Shown here piece after piece: positions 1-6,968 of a DNA stretch of 32,212 nucleotides. Within the stretch, counting starts at the first letter, position 1. Every line of letters starts with the position of its first letter. Below the pieces are notes generated by a model. The model searched no databases, was not told the DNA's origin, and saw only the letters and a list, made by a program, of their open reading frames with translations. Origin of the DNA: an uncultured Bacilli bacterium (lineage in GTDB: Bacteria; Bacillota_I; Bacilli_A; RF39; UBA660); the NCBI GenBank assembly GCA_947631155.1, contig CANRKG010000018.1, forward strand, positions 1 through 32,212. The letters run 5' to 3'. Made by a program: the position numbers and the translations under genes.

Positions 1-1
1 T

Positions 2-67
2 ATCTATGGTGGATATTTCTTAATTACTTATTCTTGTAGTAAAAGTATTATAAAGGAAAGATATTAA
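2..67 (+). CDS. 3' end of upstream gene, possibly an ABC-transporter permease
   Basis: An open frame enters from the left edge and stops with TAA at 65-67, encoding the last 21 residues of a protein. The tail is aromatic and hydrophobic (YGGYFLITY) and ends in a charged KERY. This shape resembles the C-terminus of FtsX-type permeases of BceB-like ABC transporters, where the last membrane helix runs into a short cytoplasmic tail. The family call rests on so few residues that it is a guess. The terminator at 110-136 would close this transcription unit. Confidence 0.4.
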   Translation: MYGGYFLITYSCSKSIIKERY

Positions 68-109
68 TATGTTACAAATTATTAGTAATATATTTGATTG
101 TTGGAGGTG

Positions 110-136
110 GGGATTAGTCTTTTACTAATCCCTTTT
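110..136 (+). terminator. Hairpin plus T-run directly before the VanZ-RDD gene
   Basis: GGGATTAG (110-117) pairs perfectly with CTAATCCC (125-132) around a 7-nt loop, followed by TTTT (133-136). It looks like an intrinsic terminator for the upstream gene. It lies between a strong Shine-Dalgarno sequence (103-109) and the start codon at 142, so it may also act on translation of the next gene. Confidence 0.65.
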
Positions 137-141
137 ACAAT

Positions 142-1230
142 ATGAGTTATTTTATTTCAATTAAAACAGCTATTATTATTTTTCCTTTAATAGGACTATT
201 GTTTTCAATTCCTTTTGTGTTACATCAATATCATAAATATGGATCAATTAATCCTTTTAGAGTATTAATTGTATATTCATTTATTCTTTATTTGGTAACA
301 ATATATTTTTTAGTTATTTTGCCTTTACCAAATAAAGCAGATGTTATATATAAATCAAATATGATAAAATTAATTCCTTTTGGATTTATCAATGATTTTA
401 TAAGAGAATCATCTTTTATTTTAACAACACCTAGTACCTATTTGAAAGCAATTAAAGAGCCATGTTTTTATACAGTTATCTTTAATATTTTTATGACAAT
501 TCCTTTTGGGATGTATTTAAGATATTATTTTAAATGTGATTTTAAGAAAACATTAATTATAAGTTTTATTTTAAGTTTGTTTTTTGAATTAACTCAGGCT
601 TCAGGTTTATATCATATATATCCCTATCCATATCGAGTATTTGATGTCGATGATTTAATTATGAATATCTTAGGAGGAGTAATTGGATATTTTATAATGG
701 GTTTTGGTGATAATTTTTTACCGACAAGAGAGAAGATAGACGAGGATTCTTTAGAAAGAGGAGAAGTAGTATCTGGACTTAGAAGAATAACTGTCTTTTC
801 TTTAGATTGTTTCTTATATATTTTTATCTTTACATTTATTTCTTTATTTATAAATAATAAGTATATACCTTTAATTATATTTACTGTTTACTTTATCATT
901 TACCCATATTTTAAAAACGGACAAACTCTAGGTAGTAAATTTTTAAATGTCAGACTAGAATTTAACAAATACAGATTTATTAAAATAACATTACGAATCA
1001 TATATTTATTTCTTTATTATTTTGGAAGTATTTTTTTATCGTTTACATTAATGTTTTTTATATCGAGTAGATTTAATTTAGATGAAACTCAAGAATGGTT
1101 ATTAATTATTTTATTTATGGGAGGATTACTAATATTTTACCTAATAAATGTTTATCTTTTAATAAAAGATAAAAGTATTTATTATGATAAGTTCTTTAAA
1201 GTAAAATACATTAGTACAATAAAAAATTAG
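142..1230 (+). CDS. VanZ-like / RDD two-domain membrane protein
   Basis: The 362-residue protein joins an N-terminal VanZ-like domain (about residues 1-190) to an RDD domain (about 210-355). In the first domain four or five membrane segments lead to the typical FDVDDLIMNILGG region near residues 168-180. The second begins at RRITVFSLDC and contains the usual GQTLGSKFLNV stretch. VanZ proteins confer low-level lipoglycopeptide resistance in some Gram-positives, but most VanZ-RDD fusions have no known function. The start is ATG 142: the only good ribosome site, GGAGGTG at 103-109, lies 32 nt upstream across a hairpin, and an in-frame TAG at 115-117 excludes an upstream start. The protein is predicted to sit in the plasma membrane. 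The fold call is firm and the role unknown. Confidence 0.8.
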   Translation: MSYFISIKTAIIIFPLIGLLFSIPFVLHQYHKYGSINPFRVLIVYSFILYLVTIYFLVILPLPNKADVIYKSNMIKLIPFGFINDFIRESSFILTTPSTYLKAIKEPCFYTVIFNIFMTIPFGMYLRYYFKCDFKKTLIISFILSLFFELTQASGLYHIYPYPYRVFDVDDLIMNILGGVIGYFIMGFGDNFLPTREKIDEDSLERGEVVSGLRRITVFSLDCFLYIFIFTFISLFINNKYIPLIIFTVYFIIYPYFKNGQTLGSKFLNVRLEFNKYRFIKITLRIIYLFLYYFGSIFLSFTLMFFISSRFNLDETQEWLLIILFMGGLLIFYLINVYLLIKDKSIYYDKFFKVKYISTIKN

Positions 1231-1261
1231 TATTACATTATTATAATTAAATATATTTTTA

Positions 1262-1270
1262 TGATACAAT
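1262..1270 (+). promoter_or_regulatory. Probable extended -10 promoter for the 1317 gene
   Basis: TGATACAAT carries the TGN extension directly before TACAAT (1265-1270). It sits 46 nt upstream of the start codon. No convincing -35 is seen. Confidence 0.45.
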
Positions 1271-1316
1271 ATGTAATGAAATAAATAATGAATTTGTAGG
1301 AGGTAAAAATACTAAA

Positions 1317-1667
1317 ATGAAAAGTGTATTTACTGTTAGACAAATAATTGTGTCTTTAGAAGTAATTTTAATATTATCTTGGGCTTTCTTTCAAAATCAA
1401 TTTTTTGGTAAAATAATTATTAGTCCCTTTTTAATATGTTCTATTGCCATATTTTTAGAAAATTTATTTTTACTTTTAAATAAGAAAAAATTATCTAATG
1501 TGTTTAAATACATTTTTCGAGTAAGTTTTTTTATATACGTAATTGGTTTTCTAATTTATACAATTTATTATGCAATTGTAAATAAGATTTATTCGCTTTT
1601 AATAATAGTTGCTGTATTTATAATAGGTTTGATTCCCTTTTTCAAAAACGCTTTTTTTAATAAGTAA
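1317..1667 (+). CDS. Small integral membrane protein, unknown function
   Basis: This 116-residue protein is almost entirely hydrophobic, with about four predicted membrane helices (around residues 13-30, 33-53, 63-86 and 90-112) separated by short Lys-rich loops. I do not recognise a family or any catalytic motif. The ribosome site AGGAGGT (1298-1304) lies 12 nt before the ATG, rather long but strong. It has its own probable promoter and is followed by the promoter of an HTH regulator, so it may be a single-gene unit. An accessory membrane protein is plausible, but nothing in the sequence defines its job. Confidence 0.6.
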   Translation: MKSVFTVRQIIVSLEVILILSWAFFQNQFFGKIIISPFLICSIAIFLENLFLLLNKKKLSNVFKYIFRVSFFIYVIGFLIYTIYYAIVNKIYSLLIIVAVFIIGLIPFFKNAFFNK

Positions 1668-1716
1668 GATTAAATGAAATTCAAGTTTTATTTCGTGTTC
1701 AAAAATATTTTTCCAT

Positions 1717-1722
1717 TATAAT
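1717..1722 (+). promoter_or_regulatory. Probable -10 box for the 1747 regulator
   Basis: TATAAT at 1717-1722 lies 24 nt upstream of the ATG and just before the ribosome site GGAAGGAG. The -35 is not clear. Confidence 0.5.
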
Positions 1723-1746
1723 ATTTAGTGTGGAAGGAGTAAAATT

Positions 1747-2457
1747 ATGAATCAAGAAAAAATTGGAAAATTTATTGCTGAATGCAGAAAAAATAAAAAG
1801 TTAACTCAATCAGAATTATCTGAAAAACTAGGAGTAACAGATCGTTCCGTTAGTAATTGGGAAAATGGAAAAAATATGCCTGACTTATCTTTATTTAGAC
1901 CACTATGTGAAATACTTGACATAACAATTAATGAATTATTATGTGGTGAAAAGTTAAAAACAGAACAATATCAAGGCAGATTTGAAGAAAATATAGTCAA
2001 TACTATTGATTATTCTACTAAAAGAATAACTAAATATAATCAATTGATTTCTTTAATTCTAATTATATTTGGATTATTTATTTCTATAACAGCCATTATG
2101 ATTTTTCCTAGTGAAAGTAGTTGGGGTTCTATCTATTCAGTATTTGGAGTAATAATATTTATGGTAGGTATTTCTAGAATAATAAAGACAATTAAATGGT
2201 ATAAAAGATTATTGCTTATAATAGTTATTTTTACTTTAGCAATGGGAATATTATTGTTTACTGATTACATAAATGTAAGATTAAATCATGAAGTACCAAT
2301 GTTTAGAACTATAACAACTACTACGGGTAATGTTATTTACTATGATACACCTTTTTATGATGTATATAGATGCTATTTCGATAGTGATCAGGAGTATTTG
2401 ACTATTGAAAAAAATAAAAAACAAACTATTAGTAATTTAATTAAGTATTGTAAATAA
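1747..2457 (+). CDS. XRE-family HTH regulator with membrane-embedded C-terminus
   Basis: Residues 1-68 form a Cro/CI-type helix-turn-helix, with the LTQSELSEKLGVTDRSVSNWE core typical of XRE proteins. A short linker follows, then three predicted membrane helices (about residues 97-120, 127-147 and 154-173) and an approximately 60-residue tail likely outside the membrane. The layout suggests a membrane-tethered DNA-binding protein, possibly sensing an envelope signal, although the ligand is unknown. The ribosome site GGAAGGAG precedes ATG 1747. A second HTH-membrane protein of similar design is encoded 131 nt downstream but differs in its membrane part. The HTH assignment is certain; target genes are not visible. 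Confidence 0.85.
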   Translation: MNQEKIGKFIAECRKNKKLTQSELSEKLGVTDRSVSNWENGKNMPDLSLFRPLCEILDITINELLCGEKLKTEQYQGRFEENIVNTIDYSTKRITKYNQLISLILIIFGLFISITAIMIFPSESSWGSIYSVFGVIIFMVGISRIIKTIKWYKRLLLIIVIFTLAMGILLFTDYINVRLNHEVPMFRTITTTTGNVIYYDTPFYDVYRCYFDSDQEYLTIEKNKKQTISNLIKYCK

Positions 2458-2571
2458 AAAAAGTAGATAAATTATATTTTTAATTTGCTTATTATGAAAT
2501 ATTTAGTTAAATGTTAATCTTAGTTGACAAATTTCCAACTCAAATAGGTAGATTGCAACTGAAAGACAATG

Positions 2572-2577
2572 TATAAT
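2572..2577 (+). promoter_or_regulatory. Probable -10 box for the regulator/DUF4097 pair
   Basis: TATAAT lies 20 nt before GTG 2598. No -35 is correctly spaced: TTGCAA at 2553-2558 is only 13 nt away and TTGACA at 2524-2529 is too far. Such a weak promoter is compatible with activator control or autoregulation through the CAACT repeats just upstream. Confidence 0.45.
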
Positions 2578-2597
2578 TTTATCGTGAGGTGAGGAAA

Positions 2598-3242
2598 GTG
2601 AATAATTTAGGCGAAAGATTATTAAATTTAAGAAAGGATAAAAAATTATCTCAAGAAGAAGTTGCAGATAAATTAAATGTTACTAGACAAACAGTTTCAA
2701 AATGGGAGACAGATCAAAGTATGCCTGACTTTGATAAAATTGTTCCTTTATGTGAATTGTATGAAATTACTCCAAATGAATTGTTTATTGAATTAACAGA
2801 AAGAAAATCTCAAAAGGATATTGAATTTACAAGTGATTTTGAAGAAAAAATAAGAATAAATAAAAGAGCTAAAGGAATAGCTATTAGCATAATATTATAT
2901 TTTGTTGCAGTTATGTGGATTATGATTTCAATACCAGTTATTAATATGAATCCAATAGTAGCCAGTGCTTTATTCTTACTTATTTGTGGGATTGCAACAG
3001 GTATAATAATCTATGTAGGCATTAAATATAAAAAAATAAAAACTTCTAAAGAAACAGAAACTGATAGCTTAAGAAAGCAAATTTCACATGTAGTAGCAAT
3101 AATAGTTACTATTATATACTTAATTATTAGTTTTAAAACTATGGCTTGGCATCTAACATGGATAATATGGGTTATATTTGGTTTGTTTGAAGAAATATTA
3201 AAATTAATATTTATGCTAAGGAGTTATAAAGATGAAAAATAA
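2598..3242 (+). CDS. XRE-family HTH regulator fused to a four-helix membrane domain
   Basis: An N-terminal XRE helix-turn-helix (residues 1-65, core LSQEEVADKLNVTRQTVSKWE) is followed by about four membrane helices in two pairs, which resemble the membrane part of HAAS/DUF1700-type regulators. I choose GTG 2598 because GAGGTGA (2586-2592) lies 5 nt before it; GTG 2589 has no ribosome site. The gene overlaps the DUF4097 gene by 11 nt, indicating translational coupling. In Firmicutes, DUF4097 proteins commonly sit beside a regulator and a HAAS-type membrane protein, and here these two seem fused. A membrane-tethered regulator of its own operon is a reasonable inference. Confidence 0.85.
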   Translation: MNNLGERLLNLRKDKKLSQEEVADKLNVTRQTVSKWETDQSMPDFDKIVPLCELYEITPNELFIELTERKSQKDIEFTSDFEEKIRINKRAKGIAISIILYFVAVMWIMISIPVINMNPIVASALFLLICGIATGIIIYVGIKYKKIKTSKETETDSLRKQISHVVAIIVTIIYLIISFKTMAWHLTWIIWVIFGLFEEILKLIFMLRSYKDEK

Positions 3243-4119
3243 AAAATGGATTATAACTTTAATTATTTTATTATCTACTATTATGATATTCCTTTCAATA
3301 TTTTTTATTGGTCTTTTACAAAATAGATTTAAATTTAAAGGTTTTAGAATTGGATTACAAAGTAGTAATGAATTGATATTAGATAAAACTTATGAAGAAA
3401 AATTTAATAACATTGTAATAGATGCTACTACAAGTGAAATTTTTATAAAAAGATCCGATACTGAAAATATTAAAGCTGTAGTTTATGGTGAAAAAGATTA
3501 TACTGATGTTGAAACTAATAATGAAACTTTAAACATTAAAACAAGCGAAAAAAATTGTATAGGATTTTGTTTTAATCAAAAATCAGCTAAGATAGAAATA
3601 TATTTACCAGAAGAATATGATGGAAAGATTGATATAAAAAATGATTATGGTGATATTTATATTGATAAATTTTTAAATGCTAATATCGATGTTGAAGAAG
3701 ATTGTGGAGATGTTAAAATACTTGGAGGAAATATTATAAAAGTAGATAGTAATTATGGAGATACAGAAATAGAAAAAGCTAATATAGCTAATATAAATGA
3801 AGATTGCGGAGATGTTACAATTTCTGATGTATTTGATACAACAGTAAAAAATAGTTATGGAGATATAAAAATTAAATCTGTTAAAAATTATCTTAATCTT
3901 GAAAATGATTGTGGGGATATTGAAGTTAATAATATTAATTTAAAAAAAGACTCTTATATTAAAGATGATTATGGTGATATAGAAATAGGAAATACTAATG
4001 AAATCTTTATTGATGCAAAAACAGATTTAGGAGATGTCAAAATTAAGAATAATTATAATAAAGCAGATATTATTTTAAAAATAGAAAATGACTGTGGAGA
4101 TATTGAAATTAATAATTAA
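3232..4119 (+). CDS. DUF4097-family beta-repeat surface protein with alternating YGD/CGD rungs
   Basis: The 295-residue protein has one N-terminal membrane anchor (about residues 6-29), with the rest predicted outside. From residue 61 it consists of short beta strands. From about residue 137 nine rungs of 17-22 residues each carry a Gly-Asp turn: Y139, C158, Y175, C192, Y209, C227, Y247, L266 and C288 precede the G-D pair. The Tyr/Cys alternation is strict except at Leu 266. DUF4097 proteins are predicted beta-helical solenoids and include LiaG-like envelope-stress proteins. Two more Cys are at 109 and 113. The gene is coupled to the HTH-membrane gene before it and followed by a terminator. 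The family is clear; the function is unknown. Confidence 0.85.
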   Translation: MKNKKWIITLIILLSTIMIFLSIFFIGLLQNRFKFKGFRIGLQSSNELILDKTYEEKFNNIVIDATTSEIFIKRSDTENIKAVVYGEKDYTDVETNNETLNIKTSEKNCIGFCFNQKSAKIEIYLPEEYDGKIDIKNDYGDIYIDKFLNANIDVEEDCGDVKILGGNIIKVDSNYGDTEIEKANIANINEDCGDVTISDVFDTTVKNSYGDIKIKSVKNYLNLENDCGDIEVNNINLKKDSYIKDDYGDIEIGNTNEIFIDAKTDLGDVKIKNNYNKADIILKIENDCGDIEINN

Positions 4120-4154
4120 GTAATAATTTTACGATAAAAATTTACAAAAATATT

Positions 4155-4182
4155 AAACACATCCTTTGTTGATGTGTTTTTT
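4155..4182 (+). terminator. Intrinsic terminator after the DUF4097 gene
   Basis: AAACACATC (4155-4163) pairs with GATGTGTTT (4171-4179) around a 7-nt loop, ending in a six-T run. Confidence 0.85.
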
Positions 4183-4193
4183 AGTATTATAAT
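4165..4193 (+). promoter_or_regulatory. Promoter of the DUF1848 gene
   Basis: TTTGTT (4165-4170), a 17-nt spacer and TATAAT (4188-4193). The -35 lies in the loop of the preceding terminator, so the two signals are interleaved. Confidence 0.55.
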
Positions 4194-4213
4194 TAATATA
4201 AAGAAGGTGGAGT

Positions 4214-5101
4214 ATGATTTTAAATGTTAGTGGTAGAACAGATATAGTAGCTTTTTATACTGAGTGGTTTATGAATAGATATAAAGAAGGTTTCGTTGAT
4301 GTTAGAAATCCTTTTAATCCTAAGTTAGTAAGTAGAATATTCTTTAAAGATGTTGATTTGATTTTGTTTTGTACTAAAAATCCTCTTCCTATTATTGACT
4401 ATTTAAAAGAAATTGATAAACCAATATTATTTCATGTGACGTTAACACCTTATAAAAAAGATATTGAACCTAATGTTATTGATAAAACAAAAATAATTTC
4501 GGCAATAAAAAAAATATCTAAAATTATAAGTTCAGATAATATATATATTAGATATGATCCAATATTTTTAAGTGAAAAATATAATATAGAATATCATCAA
4601 AAAGCTTTTGAAAGATTATGTACTATACTAGATAGTTATGTAAAACATATTATTATTTCATTTATAGACGATTATAAAAATGTCAGAAAAAATCAAAAGA
4701 ATCTAAAACAAAGAAATTTTACAGAGGAAGATTATCAAAAAATTGGCTTGTCTTTTAGTAAAAGTGCTACAAATCATGGCATGACAGTTCAAACTTGTTT
4801 TGAAGAAAAAAATTTGGTTGAATACGGGTTTACAAAGGGTGAATGCCTATCCCATGAATTAGCTTACAAATTAACAGGAAAGACATATAAAAATTGGACA
4901 GTCAGGAAAGGAAAAAATTGTCAGTGTGTGCAAATGGTTGATATAGGAGTATATAATTCTTGTAAACACTTTTGTAAATACTGTTATGCAAACTTTGATG
5001 AAGATAAAGTAAACCATAATTTTAAAAACTATGATCCAAAATCAACTTTATTAATTGGGCATTTAGAAAAAGATGATGTAATTAAAGAAAGATATAAATA
5101 A
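4214..5101 (+). CDS. DUF1848 family protein, putative iron-sulfur / radical-SAM-like enzyme
   Basis: The 295-residue protein begins with the hallmark NVSGRTDIVAFY of DUF1848 and also contains the family's VRNPFNP and FCTKNP segments. The C-terminal part holds Cys 236 and 238, then C250-x3-C254-x2-C257 followed by Tyr. This CxxxCxxC spacing is that of the [4Fe-4S] cluster of radical SAM enzymes, here at the end rather than the beginning. Further Cys are at 195 and 211. No substrate has been assigned to the family as far as I know. The ribosome site AAGGTGGAG precedes ATG 4214, and the gene appears monocistronic. Family call strong; enzymatic role inferred from the cysteine motif only. Confidence 0.85.
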   Translation: MILNVSGRTDIVAFYTEWFMNRYKEGFVDVRNPFNPKLVSRIFFKDVDLILFCTKNPLPIIDYLKEIDKPILFHVTLTPYKKDIEPNVIDKTKIISAIKKISKIISSDNIYIRYDPIFLSEKYNIEYHQKAFERLCTILDSYVKHIIISFIDDYKNVRKNQKNLKQRNFTEEDYQKIGLSFSKSATNHGMTVQTCFEEKNLVEYGFTKGECLSHELAYKLTGKTYKNWTVRKGKNCQCVQMVDIGVYNSCKHFCKYCYANFDEDKVNHNFKNYDPKSTLLIGHLEKDDVIKERYK

Positions 5102-5144
5102 AATCCTATACAAATAATAAAAAATATGTTATTATATAAACTGT

Positions 5145-5181
5145 CATCAAAGGAAATAACCTTGCTAAAAATATATTGATG
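5145..5181 (+). promoter_or_regulatory. Leader hairpin bordering the ribosome site of the 5192 gene
   Basis: CATCAA (5145-5150) can pair with TTGATG (5176-5181), enclosing a smaller AAGG/CCTT hairpin (5150-5153 with 5160-5163). The last stem base is the first G of the ribosome site GGGGTGA. The structure is weak in this AT-rich sequence. Confidence 0.25.
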
Positions 5182-5191
5182 GGGTGATAGA

Positions 5192-5932
5192 ATGAAGGAT
5201 AAGAATAAGAAACAATATTCTAAACAAAGTCAAAATAAAGAATCAAGTACAAGAAAAAATAAAGGTATCAGAAATTTAAAGATATCTTTAACAACAATGA
5301 GGTTTATGGCTCCCTATGTTTTAATATCCGTTATAACAGCAGGAATTATTAAATCATCAGGTTGTGATTTTTTGCCTTTTTATAGAGGTGATATAAAATG
5401 GTATTATAATGTTAACAAAGAATTTGATAATTTGGGTAATACAGAATATCATAAACAATCAGCCTCTTTTACTGATACCGAAAATGTTTTACGCCATGAT
5501 ACTAGACTATTTCATCAAAAAGATGGAACTTATGTTAAATATATTGAACTTTATGATTTGAATGGAAAAAGTCCTGATGAAGTTACTGAATTATTAAAAG
5601 ATGAAGATTTACATTTAGAAGAAGAACTAGGTACTCCTAAATTTAGAGTTCCAGCTGTTTATCAAAATCCTACAAATCAGGAATTAGCTGCTAAAGATTA
5701 TTTACAAGCTAACATTTTTTATCAAGAATATGAAGTAGTTAAAGAGCCAGCTGAAGAAAATAGAGTTACTTCATTGCTGTGGATGGTTGGTTCATGTGCG
5801 TTATCATACTTCTATTATTCTTTATATGGCTATAAATATCAAGATAAACTAGCGGCTATTAAAAAAGAATATGAAACAACTGATGAAAAATCATCAAATA
5901 AAAAATTAGAAAAGAAGAGTAGAAATAAATAA
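5192..5932 (+). CDS. Bitopic membrane protein of unknown function
   Basis: The 246-residue protein has Lys/Arg-rich ends (residues 1-34 and about 215-246) and two predicted membrane helices (about 38-56 and 192-212), so both ends should lie in the cytoplasm and a domain of about 135 residues outside. The external part is rich in acidic and aromatic residues, with one Cys (58) next to the first helix. I recognise no family. The ribosome site GGGGTGA precedes ATG 5192. Terminators before and after the DUF1848-5192 stretch make the two genes an isolated pair. A structural or envelope role is possible, but no motif supports a specific one. Confidence 0.65.
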   Translation: MKDKNKKQYSKQSQNKESSTRKNKGIRNLKISLTTMRFMAPYVLISVITAGIIKSSGCDFLPFYRGDIKWYYNVNKEFDNLGNTEYHKQSASFTDTENVLRHDTRLFHQKDGTYVKYIELYDLNGKSPDEVTELLKDEDLHLEEELGTPKFRVPAVYQNPTNQELAAKDYLQANIFYQEYEVVKEPAEENRVTSLLWMVGSCALSYFYYSLYGYKYQDKLAAIKKEYETTDEKSSNKKLEKKSRNK

Positions 5933-5934
5933 TT

Positions 5935-5962
5935 AAGCAAAAGAGATGGTTCTTTTGCTTTT
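5935..5962 (+). terminator. Intrinsic terminator
   Basis: AAGCAAAAGA (5935-5944) pairs perfectly with TCTTTTGCTT (5951-5960) around a 6-nt loop. The T-rich tail is short. Confidence 0.85.
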
Positions 5963-5976
5963 ATAATGTATTATTA

Positions 5977-6005
5977 TTGACTTTTTAAATTAAATTACAT
6001 ACAAT
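5977..6005 (+). promoter_or_regulatory. Promoter of trxB
   Basis: TTGACT (5977-5982), a 17-nt spacer and TACAAT (6000-6005). This is the best sigma-A-type -35/-10 pair in the left half. It leaves a leader of about 45 nt. Confidence 0.7.
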
Positions 6006-6056
6006 TTAATTAAATAGAAAACTAATAATAAGTAAATAATATTAAAGAGGGATATT

Positions 6057-6968
6057 ATGTTTGATATAATTATTATAGGCGCAGGTCCAGCGGGACTGAC
6101 AAGTGCTCTTTATGCTTTAAGAGCAAATAAAAGGGTGTTAATTTTAGAAGCTAAAAGTTATGGTGGACAAATTATTAATGCTGAAAAAATAGAAAATTAT
6201 CCAGGTATAGAGTTGATTTCCGGGTTTGATTTTGCGACTAATTTGTATAATCAAGTTAAAAAATTAGGGGGAGAAATAAAATATGAGACAGTAGTTCGGG
6301 TTGAAGAAGATAAAACAGTTATAACTAATAACAATAAGTATCAAGCTAAAGCTGTTATTATTGCTACTGGAACTGGAAATAGAAAATTGAATATTGCTAA
6401 AGAACGTGATTTTATTGGTAAAGGAATTTCTTATTGTGCAACCTGTGATGGTAATTTTTATAAAAATAAAGTAGTAGCGGTTAATGGTGGAGGTAATACA
6501 GCCTTAGAAGATGCTATCTATTTAGCAAATATAGCTAGTAAAGTTTATTTAATTCATAGACGAGAAGAATTTCGTGGGGAAAATACATATCTTGATGAAA
6601 TTAAAACTAAAAATAATATTGAATTGATTCTAAATTCAATTGTAATTTCTTTAAACGGTAAAGATAAATTAGAAAGTATTACAATTAAAGATAAGAATGA
6701 TAAAACACAAGATATAAAAGTAGATGGATTATTTATTGCTATAGGGCAAGAACCTAAAAATGAAATTTTTTCTAATGTTGTAAAAATAAATAATTATGGA
6801 TATATTGAATCAGAAGATGGGGTTCATACAAAAACTCCAGGTATATATGTAGCAGGTGATACTAAAGTTAAGATTTTACGCCAGTTAACCACAGCGGTAG
6901 GTGATGGTAGTATCGCTGCAACCGTTGCAATTAAAGAGATGAAAAGAAGGAGAAAGATTAATGTTTAA
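6057..6968 (+). CDS. trxB: Thioredoxin reductase
   Basis: This 303-residue flavoprotein reduces thioredoxin with NADPH in the cytoplasm. It has the FAD-binding GAGPAG (residues 8-13), the redox pair C127-A-T-C130 followed by DG, an NADPH site GGGNTA (144-149) with HRR (167-169), and the C-terminal FAD site YVAGDTK plus RQLTTAVGDGSIAA. Length and order of motifs match the low-molecular-weight TrxB family. ATG 6057 is preceded by AGAGGG. The 3' end overlaps the following SDR gene by 8 nt, so the two are translated from one mRNA. A ferredoxin/flavodoxin-NADP reductase is excluded by the CATC pair. Confidence 0.95.
   Translation: MFDIIIIGAGPAGLTSALYALRANKRVLILEAKSYGGQIINAEKIENYPGIELISGFDFATNLYNQVKKLGGEIKYETVVRVEEDKTVITNNNKYQAKAVIIATGTGNRKLNIAKERDFIGKGISYCATCDGNFYKNKVVAVNGGGNTALEDAIYLANIASKVYLIHRREEFRGENTYLDEIKTKNNIELILNSIVISLNGKDKLESITIKDKNDKTQDIKVDGLFIAIGQEPKNEIFSNVVKINNYGYIESEDGVHTKTPGIYVAGDTKVKILRQLTTAVGDGSIAATVAIKEMKRRRKINV

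Noticed and set aside
1-39. Frame 1 reading ending at TAG 37-39 as the tail of the upstream gene
   Set aside because: Frame 2 continues to 65-67 and gives a more credible C-terminus with a charged end; frame 1 gives a purely hydrophobic run.
69-128. A 19-codon ORF as a real small protein gene
   Set aside because: It runs through a terminator hairpin and starts one base after the upstream gene's stop. Its ribosome site is within that gene's coding end. It is listed only as a possible leader in the attenuator finding.
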